Source of the DNA: Caenorhabditis remanei
Taxonomy: Eukaryota; Nematoda; Chromadorea; Rhabditida; Rhabditidae
Assembly: GCF_010183535.1 (NCBI RefSeq)
Contig: NC_071329.1
Coordinates: forward strand, 7,316,001 to 7,380,000
Reading direction: 5' to 3'
Length of the DNA stretch: 64,000 bases
The stretch's first letter is position 1; each line of letters starts with the position of its first letter. The notes under the pieces were generated by a model that saw nothing but the letters and a program-made list of their open reading frames with translations, had not been told where the DNA came from and did not search any database. Below, one piece after another: positions 1 through 12,766 of this stretch. Position numbers and translations under genes: made by a program.

Positions 1-971
1 ATTTGCACACAAAAGTGGTCGCCTACAAAAATGAATGAAAATTAGATCCCTGGCACAATTTTTGGCATATGCCATTTTTCATCTTGAAATCTCCATTAAG
101 TTATCAATAGAGCTTGTATGTTCCAATACGAAATCCGATTAAAAATCAGCGAAAAATCAATCCAAAATCGTATACATCTCCTTTCGGAAGTGTTCGAATG
201 GAACAGAACAACAATAATACATTTGCATATCTCCTCATATCTCCGATGTGTTGTCCTTGAAGAGTGCGTCATTGTATATTCCGATATATTCATTTGATAA
301 GAAATTGTATATGTTCAATCAATTCAATAATTTTTATTCGAGAAGAAAAACAAGAACCAAATAAGTTTTGGGCACACAAAAGAAGGCAAAGAAAGACACG
401 TATGTGGAAGGGGGGGATTGCAAAGAAAAAGAGGGATTCGGGATTTCGAGGATTCACTCGGGAGGCGGAATGAATAATTATTATTAGAAATAAGAATAGT
501 TAAGAATGAAAAGTTGGGATGGGATGGGATGACAAATTGATTTGTGATACCCGCTCAACCTAGTTGAAAGACCTCATCAGTTAATAAATAAGTTACTAGA
601 AACATTAGTTATTGAGACTCGGAAATATTAGGTGGAATTAGAAAAAAACAATTATTAAATGGAAAATAAATTAATAATTTAGAAGAGAGTAAACTATGAG
701 AATGGCAATACGGTTTTTGAGAGATATTGAGCAAAACTGACGAATGTTGGAATGGGTTGGAGTTCCACGTGGTTCGCTGAAAATTTGGAAATGGAATTGA
801 GAGAAATTTTAATGGAAGTTTGAGCATCAAATCAAACAACTATATAGATAGAGAAGTTATCTAACTTATATTGCAAGCCTGTCTGTAATTCTGTTTGTCA
901 TTATGTATTTTTGATATTTTAAATTTACAGACCACATTTCTGTTTGACCCACAGTCTAATTTCCTTAAATA
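1..971. other. 3' flank of qua-1, no gene seen
   Basis: AT-rich sequence downstream of the qua-1 stop codon. Short open frames occur on both strands but none has a start context, splice signals or recognisable protein. A short GGGAT tandem run lies near 515-530. The part next to 972 is probably the qua-1 3' UTR. Confidence 0.5.
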
Positions 972-3900
972 CTACCCCCAAAACTCACTATTCAGAAGTC
1001 CAAACGCGTGGTAGACATAATACAAGAAATCGAATATCAACTTGTGAGCTGAATGAGACTCCAAATGAGAGAAGCATGAAGACAACACTCCATCGACAAT
1101 GAGACTTCCCTCGACTGTCATTGGAGAGTAGATTCCGACATTTGTCATTCTGCCGATCTGAAATTCAGTGATGTTGGAACTTGATCTTTTATTTTAACTT
1201 TGTTTCAACTTACTCTAACAATCTCATCAGCCATCACATTTCCAAATTCATCAATCGAAAGAACGCATTCTCCCTTCTTCGCCTTCTCAGCATACTTTGA
1301 TTCTCTCATTGCTGCATCAATGCCATCTGGAGTCGAGGTGTACTCCTCTACTTGACTGCATTCAGCAACTGGCAACAAGTGTCTTCCAGTCAACGACAAC
1401 TTCTTTCCACTCTTTGTAAAGATCATAACAAAGTTGGTTCTGGTCTTTGGCTCTCTGTGATAGAACATCTCAACTCTTTCGTATTTCAGCACATTTCCAG
1501 CTGATGGAACAAGCACATAGTCTCCAATTTGCAACTCATCCATTCTCTTCTGTCCGGTTACGGTAGTCACAAGACTGTCAGCTGAGAAACAATTGGATCT
1601 TCCACCTCCTCCACCTCCAGTGGCTCCAGCAGCATCGGCTTGGACAGCTGCAGCTGGGTCAGCAGCAGCAGTATCAGCAGCCACCGCAGATGTTCCTGTA
1701 GATCCAGTTCCAGTTGTTCCAGTTCCGGTGGCTGCTGTTCCAGTTCCGGTGGAAGCTGTTCCAGTCGAGGCAGTTCCTGTTCCAGATGTTCCGGTAGCAG
1801 TAGTACCGGAGGTTCCGGTGGTTCCTGAGCCAGCGGTTCCAGAAGTTCCCGACGTGTCAGCGGCTGCGGCATTTGAAGATGCTCCCGATGTTCCAGACGT
1901 TCCTGAAGTTCCTGAAGATACTGATGTTGTTCCTGGGACAGCAGCTTCAGCATTCTGCTTCCTCTTCAATGTCTTTGGAGTCAACGCGTCTTCATCTCTG
2001 AAATATTACGAATTGAATAAATATTGAGATCCCTTTTCAACTAACGATTTGGCCGCTGCCTTATCAGCTGTCTCATTAGGAAGCTTCGCAAGAAGTTCTT
2101 GAAGTTTCGATCCAGTCAATGGCTTGGTTCCCACCTCTACATCAGTGACATCAACATCATCGTCATCACTGAAAACAATAGTTATTATAGAAGTCAAAAA
2201 GGAAATTCAAGACTCACTCTCCACCCTTTCCTTTTCCATTTTTGCCACCATTGGCTCCGTTTCCTCCAGCTCCTGCTCCAACTCCTGCTCCAGTGCCGGC
2301 CTTAGCTCCACCAGCTCCTCCATCTTTCTTGCCACCTGCGCCTGCTCCAGCTCCTCCAGCACCTCCAGCATTTTTATCCTTGTCACCAGCTCCCTTTCCT
2401 TTTCCTGCGTCCTTGCCGTTTCCAGCACCAGCTCCGTCTTTTCCAGCTCCAGCGCCAGCCTTGTCCTTGCCGTCTCCTTTACCAGCTCCCTTTCCATTAT
2501 CCTTTCCGGCTCCAGCTCCTCCAGCTCCTCCATTCTTGTCTTTTCCATTTCCATCCTTATCTCCTTTTCCTTTTCCTTTTCCTTTTCCGTCTCCTTTTCC
2601 GTCTCCATTTCCATCGCCGGATCCAGATCCCTTTCCTTTTCCATCCTTGTCGCCTTTGCCGCCTCCTTTTCCTTTTCCACCAGCTCCTCCTGCTCCTCCA
2701 TCTCCAGTTCCTGATCCATTTGGTCCCTTTCCATCGCCATCTCCGTCTCCAGTTTCCCGTGCTCCAGTACCATTTCCATCTCCTCCGTTCGGTCCCTTCG
2801 ATCCGCCGTTTCCATTGCCATCTCCATCTCCGGTGACACCATTTCCGTTTCCATTTCCATCTTTGTCTCCATTACCGGTACCATTTCCATTACCGTCTCC
2901 ATTGTCCTTGCCATTTCCGTTTCCATTTACATCTCCATTATCTTTCCCGGCTCCTCCAGCTCCTTCAGCTCCATCTCCATCTCCCTTTCCTTTTCCACCC
3001 GGACCATTCTCATCCTTCTCTAACAAATCATTGTCATCGGGTGAGTGAATATTGATCTTGATATTTCCCTTTCCATCTCCATCTCCTCCTTTTCCTCCTT
3101 TTCCATCTCCATCAGTCTCATTCGATCCACCGTTTCCAGCTCCTCCATCCTCATCATCTCCATCTCCATCATCCCATTCACCAGCTGGTTTCTTGTTTCC
3201 TCCGGGTCCCTTGTCTTTTCCGGATCCTTTTCCAGATCCTTTGCCACTCGATCCCTTGCCAGATCCCTTTCCATTGTCGTCTCCATCTCCATCTCCTCCA
3301 TTATTTCCATTATCATCATCATCACCTCCATCATCTCCACCATTCTTTCCCTTTCCTTTGCCTTTTCCTTTTCCATGATCCTTGCCATCCTTGTCTCCAT
3401 CGTCTCCAGAATCTCCGTGACCTCCTCTATAGCCTCCTTTGCCTCCAGCACCTCCGTTTCCTCCATCAGCACCTCCAGCTCCTCCATTTCCATTCGTAGA
3501 TGCTCCGGTTCCAGCAGTAGACACTCCTCCGTTCACTCCATTCACTGTCACATTCGCATTTGCAACAGCCACAGCGTTTCCTCCAGCCTTTCCAGCTCCA
3601 TCAGTATGCACTGTGATGTTGATGTTTCCATGGGTTCCAGCTCCGGCGCCAGCTCCAGCTCCAGCTTCTCCATCGGCTCCAGCCTTTCCTGCTCCTGCTC
3701 CGGCTCCTGATCCAGCTCCGTCACCATTAGATGCTCCGGAAGATCCAGAAACTTCTCTATTCAGCTGACTGTCTGTCTTCTCCGACGAGCCTCCATCGAA
3801 CGAGTTATTATTATTTCCATTGGATTCCACATGAATATTAATATTATTCTTATCAGATCCAGCAGCTCCAGTGGCACCTCCAGCACCTGCTCCAGCCTTC

Positions 3901-5130
3901 TCTCCAATCGGCATTCGAGTACGGATTCTGTCAGCACTTCCACTTTCAGCAGCAGCCTTATTGAAAGCATGACGAGCCCATGTGCTCCAGGAGGATGAAC
4001 TCCATGAGCTCCATGAGATTGCCTTCCATTCGCTCTCTTCGGCTCCCTAAATTTAATTGAATCAATCTGTCAATATATCCATGTATCCTGATGTCCTCTT
4101 AGCCGTTATTCCCTTCTAAATCATACCTCATTATCGTTGGCGACCTTATCGTATGAAGTACATCTCGGCCGACAGATGGTCACTCGGTATCCTTCCCTGC
4201 AACATTCCGATGAAAGTGACAATTCAAGGGGGGCAAAAGCGAAAACGTCGTCCCCTTTCCCCTCTCTACTCCCCTTATCCATTTGAAAGATGAGACACTT
4301 ACAGGCGACGTTCGATTCCTTTGACGAGAAGAGTGGGTGGCGATTTATTTTTGAGAAGGAAAAGACGAAGACGATAGCCGGTCACACCGTCAAACTGTTC
4401 GGGTATCTCAGCTGGGTTCTGCAATTTACATTTCAATTTTGTGCCTCGAGTGGGAGAGGGAATGACATGAAATGACACATTGAAGCTAACCGGAATGACA
4501 TATGGTGGGATTTGAACTTCATCGGATCAAAGTACTAACTACTCATGAGATGGCTGGGGCGCCTCTGACGCGTAACCTACTCACCTTTAAAACGGCGTAT
4601 GGAGTATCCTCAGCAGGTGCTGGATCCACCTTCTTTCCATTCGACGAACCGTCCGGAAGTTCATAAATAAAACAATCATTTCCTATATGAGTAGGAATTG
4701 AATGATGGGATCGAGGGTTGAACAAGTTACAGCAGGTGTGCTCTACTCTGGAAATGAGAAAGATTGAATTTCAGCGACAAAAAATGAGCACAATCTCTGA
4801 AATCTACCGAAAAAAAAAACTCACGGGGCAGTAGATCCCTTCTGATTGACATGTGCCACAAAGTTGAGTTTTCCACCACACTGTGGTTGAAGCTCATCGT
4901 AATCGCATTTCAATTTTTGGTAACCACACAAATCGAGTCGTTGACAATGCATTCGGATGGTGTCATTTCCAAAAGATTGTACTACTAGGACCTGTAAATT
5001 CAAATTTCCACATTTCAGATAAAAGGATCTCTCGTACCTGATCATTGTGACATTTGTAGTTCAAACTCTCAACCGTATGCCAAAAACTGGATAGTAGGAG
5101 AATTGGCAGGATGGCACAAAGCCGCCGCAT
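972..5130 (-). CDS. qua-1: Quahog Hedgehog-related protein with Hint/Hog domain
   Basis: Nine exons (5130-5038, 4991-4825, 4747-4585, 4418-4303, 4196-4127, 4046-2218, 2168-2046, 1997-1214, 1157-972) sum to 3,531 nt, or 1,176 residues. The ATG at 5130 directly follows a TTTTCCAG acceptor, consistent with trans-splicing, and opens a hydrophobic signal peptide (MRRLCAILPILLLSSFW). A Cys-rich N-terminal Qua-type domain follows (residues ~20-220), then a very long Gly/Asp/Lys repeat block encoded by 4046-2218, then GTSG repeats. The C-terminal Hint domain starts at a Cys (SNCFSADSLV) and contains the TxxH signature (TGRHLLPV), as in self-cleaving Hedgehog autoprocessing domains. In C. elegans, qua-1 acts in cuticle and moulting. 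The product should be secreted and cleaved before the Hint Cys; that is inferred from the family. Confidence 0.9.
2218..3914 (-). repeat. Gly-rich coding repeat block inside qua-1
   Basis: About 1.7 kb of degenerate GGN/GAN codon repeats encodes Gly, Asp, Lys, Asn and Ala runs (GNGNG, GKGKGKG, GAGAG) in a single qua-1 exon. The strand is strongly asymmetric in purines and pyrimidines. Because of the codon periodicity, long stretches are open in other frames on both strands; those frames give only Met/Glu or Pro/Phe/Ser repeats and are not genes. Confidence 0.85.
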
Positions 5131-8100
5131 CTGGAAAAAACGAGGGATAGAGTGAAGATCAAGATAAGGAAAAGTGAGAAGCGTCGGGAAGAAGAGAAAG
5201 CGAAAAAAGGGAAAGGAAACGGTTCAGGAGGTCAAAATGATAGTTGGAAAATATCAGATTTTGAAGAAAAAAAAGAGGAAATTTGGGAACTGGAAATTAG
5301 AAGACACATGGCTGATCTGGTGCGCTGGAAATTAAAAGTATGTATTTGTGACAAGTATGGATTGGGAGTACTGTAACGTGAAATTTCGCATGTAGAGAGA
5401 ATTCGTTATGAGATCAAAAGTGTGCACTGCTTAGATCTTACGACAAGTTTCAGACATATAGAGCTACAGTAACCCAAATTGAAAAAATGTTTACAATGTA
5501 CAAGAATATAGAAATAATAATCAGTTGAACAGAAATAGAGAGGCAATCACAAAAAAGATTAGCATTAAAAACTCGGAATTCAAAAGATCACAAAACCATT
5601 ACCCAAAAAAAGCCAGACGAAAGATAAATTCAACCCGAAAAAATATGGAAAGTGGTCAGTAAGTAGCCAGTGCGTGCGTGTTTCTGTGTGATAAAAGGAA
5701 ACGCCCCGCTAGAAAAGAAGAGACAAGAAGCCATCTCTTTTCGGGAAAAGAGACAAGCTTATCCAGTTTATAACATACAGCAAAACGAAAAGAATAGAAA
5801 GAACATGTTCGGTATTCTGAAGAGAGGAGAGACCGAGAAGAGAAGAAATGACACAAGGCATTCTCGGGAATAAGAATTAAAGGTACTTGACAACGAGTGG
5901 ATAAGAGTACTTCCCTCTTCTCGAATCGTGAAGTTTTTGGAAGAAAATCCAAAGAAATCTGGAGACGTTCTGGAGGGATTACATAAAAAAACACTTTTTG
6001 AGTGTTCTGTGATTTGGAAAAGTGTCTGGTTTTTTGTGAGAAACTTGTCTGGCGAAAGAAAAAAACACAAATATGATCTGGTTTTGGTCAGAAGTCAAAC
6101 AGCAGATTCAGGCGGAGCGTTAGGGGTTTCGGACAAACAGACACACAGATGGACACGTGAGGGAAGGGACATTTGGACATTTGGACACATAGATAAAAAG
6201 ACAAAATCCGAGGGATGAAATTTATTAGAAATCGAAGAAGGCAGACATCTGGATATACAGATCAAGGAAGAAATGGAGTGTTGGATAATGTGACAATAAG
6301 ACCAAATCCAGTATATGAAAAATCTGAATATGCGGACATCAGGATAGACAGAAATCAGGACAAACGGCTCAACTACAAAAAATATGGAAAATCGTAAAGC
6401 CTTGATACCAGATGTTTTAATGAAGAACGACAGTAAAATAGGCCAACAAACACCGGGATACACAGTTTTACAGATTTCTCAACACGCATGCAGACTATCG
6501 GACAAACCGACACATAAACAGATGTGAGACTAGGAAAAATCTTGAAATTCCGATAACTAGGAGTTGACTTTCAAATTGATAATATGTTAGGAACTCGAAA
6601 ACTGACGGGAACAATGATGAAAGCTGAATTTATAACATTCCTAAACAACAAATCATTATCACCCAGACACCGAAACAATCAGAATCAATAAATCAACGGT
6701 GTTTAATGATTGTTTTAAATAAATAAATAATACGTTCGTTTTCTCATTCAATTTGATAACAAAACTGGATAAAAGGGCTTAACTCCTCATCATTTCTCTG
6801 ACTCATCTCTTTTCCAAAAAACAGGAATTCGTTCTCTTCGGCTCTCTTCGTTTCAAGTTTCTTCCTCTTGTCCATTCTTCTAAAAAAGGGAATTGATGAC
6901 TCTATTAAAATCGTGATCATCCATTTTCATAATCCATAACCATTATTTTGACGTGTTTATGGAGTCGTCTCGGAGAAAAAGAACACGACATCATGTTGAA
7001 TTGGGCGCGCATTTCTCGAGAAGTAAGGAGAACAAAAAAGGGAAAAGAAGATGAAAAAGAAGAAGAAGGAAAAGCTGAATTCTTTTTGATACTGGTGAAC
7101 AGATAAGCGTTAATGGATAAAAGATAACCGATCAACTGGTGGAGAAGAGAGAAAATGAGAAGAAGGATACATCCAGAAGAATCAAAAACCTAATGACAGG
7201 GGGGAGATGAAGAAACTAGATACATGTTGGTAGGAAGTAGCTCGATGCTAGTGGAATGATGTCAGGGAGTGTCACCGGTCAGTTTCAGAAAAAGAAATGC
7301 TCAAAAAGGTTGAGATGAGTTGGACTTCGAAAATGCGGAATCGAAAATGCGGAAATCTTTGTAAACGGTGGAGAGTACGAATTCAGAAAAGTGGCAAAGG
7401 TACGCCAGACTATCCCGGATATTTCATAATATTGCATCGAGTGGAGACAGATGCTGTGATATATTGGAAGAAGTGAAGATCATTAGAAAAATCTTTCAAG
7501 AAAAAGCAGCATATTCATAAGAAAGCGTCTCAGGCACGCCAGCCTGGACTATGTGAACTACGTCTGTCTGTGTGTCGGTATATTAGACAGTGCCGTGCAA
7601 AAGTATACTAGCAAATTACGTATCGACAAAGTAATTTCTCCCTCAAATCGACAAATTTCAGTGCAAAAAAAAAGCGATTTTTGAGCTGTCGTCTAAAAAT
7701 GACCATAAATCTTTAGGGAATATCCGTACAAAAAAGTTGTCAACTACAAAAATGAAGTTCTACTTTTAATCTGCACGATTAATTAAAAATCTACTTGGTG
7801 GGGCAATCAGTATTACCATGACACACTCTCAAAGTTGAACAATTTCAACTGAAAACGGTCAAAGTTCGTATACTTTTTCACGGCACTGTATGTCCAAATT
7901 CCCGAAGCTCTGTAAATTATTGATATTCCAAACTGAGGTTAACAGATTAATAAACAAGCATACAAAAAAACAGCAATACAGGCCTCTTCTCGACTGAAAT
8001 AACTAAAACTCAGAATCTTAAAGCGTCGACGGTACGCCAGCTAGACAGCCGAAATATTTGGCACTAGCCATTAGCCGGAATGAGGTGAGAACTGGACACC

Positions 8101-11100
8101 ATCTCCTCCTCGTTTCCTCTCGAAATTCCTTTATCCAGATGGAAATTTCCCTTTTTCTCGGCAAGTTCGTTTTTCCGAAAGAACTATTTTTTTTTTCAAG
8201 TAAAAGGGTATCTCGGGTCTCCCCCTTCTTCTCATTTTCATTTTCGGAAGAAAAAGAAGAAGTCAATTGTCTGACATACATGTCTCGAATGACTGGATTT
8301 GAGAGAGAGAGGGTGAGAACAACTATCTTCTTCATTTTTTAGCCGGTATGAGAAGCGGAAAGTTCTTTTTCTTCTTCACCTCTTTGCACTTTCTCCTTCG
8401 GAACGATACAGAGGAGAGATCTCGCCGACGAAAAGGCGACGCCTTTTTTGTTAATAGTACACGGATGTGAAAACGAACTAAACGGATTGCGAGATGAATA
8501 ATGGACCGTAACGATTTGGAGAGAGATGGGACAATTGAAACAAATCATGTCAGAACAAGAAGAAGACATTGAGATGATTCAGATGAAAGAGCGGGAAATC
8601 AGGAATTTTTGATTAATGGAGTTGGATTTTGGAGAGATTTGGAGCAGGAATACCAGATAGATGAATTTAGAAGATAGAAGGGAATATTGAATTGAAATGG
8701 AAAATGGAACTTCATAAATATTGAGAAACATTTAACGAAACAGGGAACTGATGAAAAAGAAGAAGCATTCAGGTTACAGCTGAAGTTGGGATAACGGGAG
8801 AGGGGTTGAGAGTTGGCTCAAAGTCAAGAGAGATAAAATCACTGTGAGAATGGCGACCCGCGTCGGAAGCGCGCCAGACAACTTCAGAAATTAGGGGCCG
8901 AGAGGGCGGGTAAGCTAAACTTATTTAAGAAATGGTTTTAAAAAGTTGAAAAATTGGAAAAATTACAATTATGAAGTGGGAGATTGTGCAACTAAAAACA
9001 TGCAAAAAATGTTCAGTTGAATTCAAATCAGTTTAAGCTCCGACTACCAGAAATTTCAAAAAATAAAACGAATTGACAAGAAGGTGTAAGAATCTTATAA
9101 ATCAATCATAATATGAAAGATTGAAGACAGAGAGAGAAAAAGAAAAATAAACGGAAGCTGAATGGAATGGATGAAGACGTTGTTTTATGTTGGATATTCA
9201 TTGTCGGGATTGTTGGACGGAATGACGGAAAGAGATGTAGCAATTGAGAGGAGATATTAAAACGGGCAATGATGAGGAAAAGGGAAGGAAAAGGATTGAT
9301 GAAATGGATATGGACAGAGTGGGGGAGGACGAGGATGAGATAGGTAATGATAGATTGAGGTGGAGAAGGGAGGATACGGTAGGGAGTACTGTAGGGGCAA
9401 CTGGAAGGTTGAGAAGTGAATGAGCTTTAAACAGGAGAATGGAATAAATTGGTAATTCGATGTCTCTAGTTTCAACATTTTAAACGTCTGGACATACTGA
9501 TACAATGACAGCAGCTAAAGATGAATAAGCGCGTCAAGATCAAGTCACCTAAATTCTTATAACGGAAAAGAAGAGCTGGTGGGAAAAAAATTTGCCGAGC
9601 AACTGACTCTGGTAGTCGGAGCATACAGACCGTTTGTTAGAAAATTGACCTCCTAATCAGACATCTGGACAGACAGACAATAAGAAATAACGTTTAATCT
9701 AATTAGACCGCAATTAGTTCATAAATAATTGACCTACTGAAATCAGAGTATATCAGAGATTTTACAGAAAGATAGCGGGATAAACAAATGTGTAGACAGC
9801 CTAAAACGAAAAGCGTACACAATTATTTTCAAAATTACTGAAAATTTGGACATCTGGACATCCGGACTTCCGGACACACGAATATATAAAATAGAGACCA
9901 ACATCATAAAGTGTTCATGTAAAACGGCTCAAACGTCTTCTTCTCTCTTCTTGACACGGAAGGAACACCTTCTGAATCCCTCTCTGACGCAAGAAGATAA
10001 TCCATCTACCGTAATCCTCTTTTCAACAAAAGAAGTTTATACAAAAGTACATGGAACGCCTTCATCTTCTCTCGACGTCGTCGTCGACAGACAACGATTA
10101 TCCTCTATTTCGGAAGGACCGCAATTTTCATAACACCGATTTCTGGAGGAATCTAACAGGGAAAAAGTAACAAGCGAAGGAATGTAACGGGGTCAAAAAT
10201 TAGAAGAAGAAGGAGGTGGAGAAGACAAAACGAGGACGAATTCATGATTGGGAGTCGAAAAAAGAAACTGAAGAGAAGAGATTCATTCCACTTGAAGAAA
10301 TCTCTTCTCGTGTGGTGACATACTTTTTAATTTCTATTTCATTTCCTTTCTTTCAACACTCAAAAACATATGATTTTCGGTGATCAGTTAGGATTGGAGA
10401 AATCGAAAAAGAGATATGATATGGGTTGAGTGGGTTGAAACTTTTTCTCGGATACAGTTTTTCGTGTGTCATGATGTTAAACTTTTTGAGACTGCCGTTA
10501 TAATAGGACAAGTAGATTTTGAAGAACTCCGTTTTCCGCCGACTATATGAAATCAGAAGTAGAGAATTACTTTGTTTTTGAAATTGAGATTACTGTATTT
10601 TTGTGCAACCAGCTCATATTTTGAATACTGATTTTGATCAAGTCAGATAAATTAAATTTTGAGAAAATTAAACATCTGGATATACAGATCAAAACTCTAA
10701 AAATATACATAAGACAGAATGCTTTACGGTACGGTAGGAGCTTTGAGATGATACGAACCCAAATAAAAACTATGAACAAATAAGGATTCGACCGGAAAAA
10801 AAACCCGAAAATCGAGGTGTGGTTCGAAAAAGCAGACAAGAAAGTAAATCTCAATTTAATGTCTCTAAATAAAATATACAAAGGTGCGACAGGTAAAAAG
10901 CGCAAAGAAGCCAAACAGTTGTCAACTTGACGACCTATTTAACCCACTTTGTGTCTCTTGTTCACTTCTTTTCATCCGGAGACATTTGACGTCTTCTTCT
11001 TCTTCTTTTTACTTTTCTCTCTTTTTTTACCGTCATCGAATTAACGACAATGATGGGGGGAGAAAAGAGAGACATTTGTTGTTCAAGGATAAAATAAACC

Positions 11101-11405
11101 ATCCCGAAAGAGAGAGTTTTAAAGGCCAATCTAAATGATCAGATATCTCTTTTTGGATGGATAGAAGAGAGAACCGGAAGAAACCATTTTTGAGAAGGGG
11201 AAGAGAAATTAGGGAGAGAGTCAATTCTGAATAGTTTCAAAACGTCGCAAATACCAGTTATGATCCTCCATATTTATTCGTTCATTTTAAAAATTTCAAT
11301 AGCCACATATCTTCTCTATATTCAAATTTCATGTTGAATGCAACTGGCTGTGGAACGAAGAAGATAGCTCTCGATGGATTTTTCTGGAAATATTTACTTC
11401 GAATC
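5131..11405. other. 6.3 kb region without a supportable gene
   Basis: This is the upstream region of qua-1 extending to the 3' end of the next minus-strand gene. Open frames are short, lack paired splice sites, and often exist on both strands at once. It contains one MITE (7586-7889) and many GGACATCTGGACA/GACAGACA-like short words (for example near 6150-6500, 9660-9690, 9845-9870 and 10670-10690). It could hold distal qua-1 regulatory DNA. No tRNA or snRNA was recognised. Confidence 0.5.
7586..7889. mobile_element. Palindromic Tc1/mariner-like MITE, copy 1
   Basis: The ends are inverted repeats (ACAGTGCCGTG on the left, CACGGCACTGT on the right) and the right end abuts TA, as in Tc1/mariner elements. 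The interior shares ACTCTCAAAGTTGNACAATT and CAACTACAAAAATGAAG blocks with copies at about 38.3 and 53.3 kb. There is no coding capacity, so this is a non-autonomous element. Confidence 0.75.
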
Positions 11406-12240
11406 TCACTCGACTTCCCTTATTATCTCACCAGCTATCGATTTGCTATAAGAAACAGGCTCTGGCATTTGACTAAAATCCACTGCAACTGGCTGAAACT
11501 TTTCGAGCTTCACCAGACACTCATTCGAATCAATTATCTTCACAATCGACGAGTTGCTACTTTCGAGTCCAATCACTTTCTTATCAGGAATTCCCAGTTC
11601 CATTTGGAGTTGTTCGACGTAAGCGGAGTTGTTGAAACGAAGTGATTTTGCAGTGAGCTCGGAGGACTCGATTTCTTGATTAAGACTCTTCAGAACATCG
11701 CAAGGCTGAAATCCATCAGCCATGGTGACATCAGTTTCAGACATAAGAGCAGTGTATTCGGAGAGAGTTGGGGCATTCATGGTAACGTTGGTTTCGGATG
11801 GAGGGATGGAATAGACAGAGTAATCGAGCACGTTTGCTACTGAAATCGAAATAGTCTATTTTATTTTTTAATCTCAAGAAACCTACAATCTTGGCATCTC
11901 TCGAACTTGTTATTCATCGTGACATTGGTCTCAGATTTTGGCGCGGAATACACCGATACATTGAACTTATTCATCGCTTCACAAGCCTGGAACGGGTCGC
12001 TGATTGTCACGTTTGTCTCAGATTTTGGAACGGAATAGATCGATACTTCGGCATCTGAAAATATCAAACCCTGTCTTGTATCCCTCACAAAATCTACTTA
12101 CGATCATCTGTCACCTCATTAGCCGCCATCATTTCCTGTGCCAATACTTCGTTAATTGAGCAATTCGTCTCCGATGGCTGAGCCGAGTACACCGAGCACA
12201 TTCCGTCTTGATCCAAGTGGTTGTCGAGTGAGGAAGCCAT
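11406..12240 (-). CDS. Unrecognised protein with SVYSxPxSETNVT repeats
   Basis: Three exons (12240-12102, 12054-11887, 11839-11406) total 741 nt, or 246 residues, with GT-AG introns of 47 bp each. I do not recognise the family. Residues ~10-140 are about five copies of a ~28-residue unit whose core is SVYSxPxSETNVTM, in three copies followed by FxxCxxL/M (for example SIYSVPKSETNVT and SVYSAPKSETNVT). The fifth copy is decayed to MSETDVTM. The C-terminal ~100 residues are not repeated and look soluble. There is no signal peptide or membrane segment. The repeated Tyr/Ser/Thr core looks like a serial short linear motif, possibly a phosphosite; that is inference. The gene lies alone, head to head with the tetraspanin-like gene. 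Confidence 0.75.
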
Positions 12241-12766
12241 GGCTAACCAAATCAAATGAGAAGATTTTATTCTCTGTGGAGAAGAAATGGGAAAACTTTT
12301 AGTAATGAATTGCTGGAAACGTGGAAGGGAATAAAAAGAAAATGTGGACCATATCATATGGAAAATGAAAAAAAAAGAGTGTGCAGTTACGAGACAATGT
12401 TATGTTTTTGTAAATAAATCTCTGTCCGTTTCCATAAATCCGGTTGTCCAAACTCAAAAAAATCTACAATTCAGCTGTAAATGAACAAAAGTGTCTTCAC
12501 AACTCCATCTCATCCTAGTTTAATTTCGGAAATTACATAAAATCCAGCTGATTTTGTGTCATTCTATCGGAATGTTTGGTTGTACTCAGGGTTCTCGATA
12601 TTTCCAGATTTTCAAAGATCCACACAATTTAATTTTTATACGTTTGTGTGCTTATTTGTCCGATGACGCTGATTAGTGGCTGTAAATTATCAGCGTGAAA
12701 CGTATTTCTTCATTTTCTCACTTTCATATAGTCATTTTAATTATTTTCCTCCCTCCTACACACAAA
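12241..12766. promoter_or_regulatory. Divergent intergenic region, SETNVT gene / tetraspanin
   Basis: This 526-bp region separates two outward-facing start codons (12240 minus, 12767 plus) and must hold both promoters. It is AT-rich. No TATA box or named site stands out. Confidence 0.4.

Noticed and set aside
1593..2027. Val/Pro-rich plus-strand frame opposite the GTSG repeat
   Set aside because: Antisense of the qua-1 GTSG repeat exon; composition mirrors the repeat.
2242..3768. Long Pro/Phe/Ser and Met/Glu frames overlapping qua-1
   Set aside because: They are shadows of the Gly-rich codon repeat; no splice or start support and pure low complexity.
5656..6463. Cluster of 90-120 codon frames on both strands upstream of qua-1
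   Set aside because: Mutually overlapping, AT-biased and without recognisable protein or gene structure.
8018..8342. Overlapping ~100-codon frames on both strands
   Set aside because: Both strands open at once, no family resemblance, no paired splice sites; chance frames in a biased region.
9037..9623. 15-bp inverted pair GCTCCGACTACCAG / CTGGTAGTCGGAGC
   Set aside because: Short, widely spaced (~570 bp) and with unrelated flanks; not enough for an element boundary.
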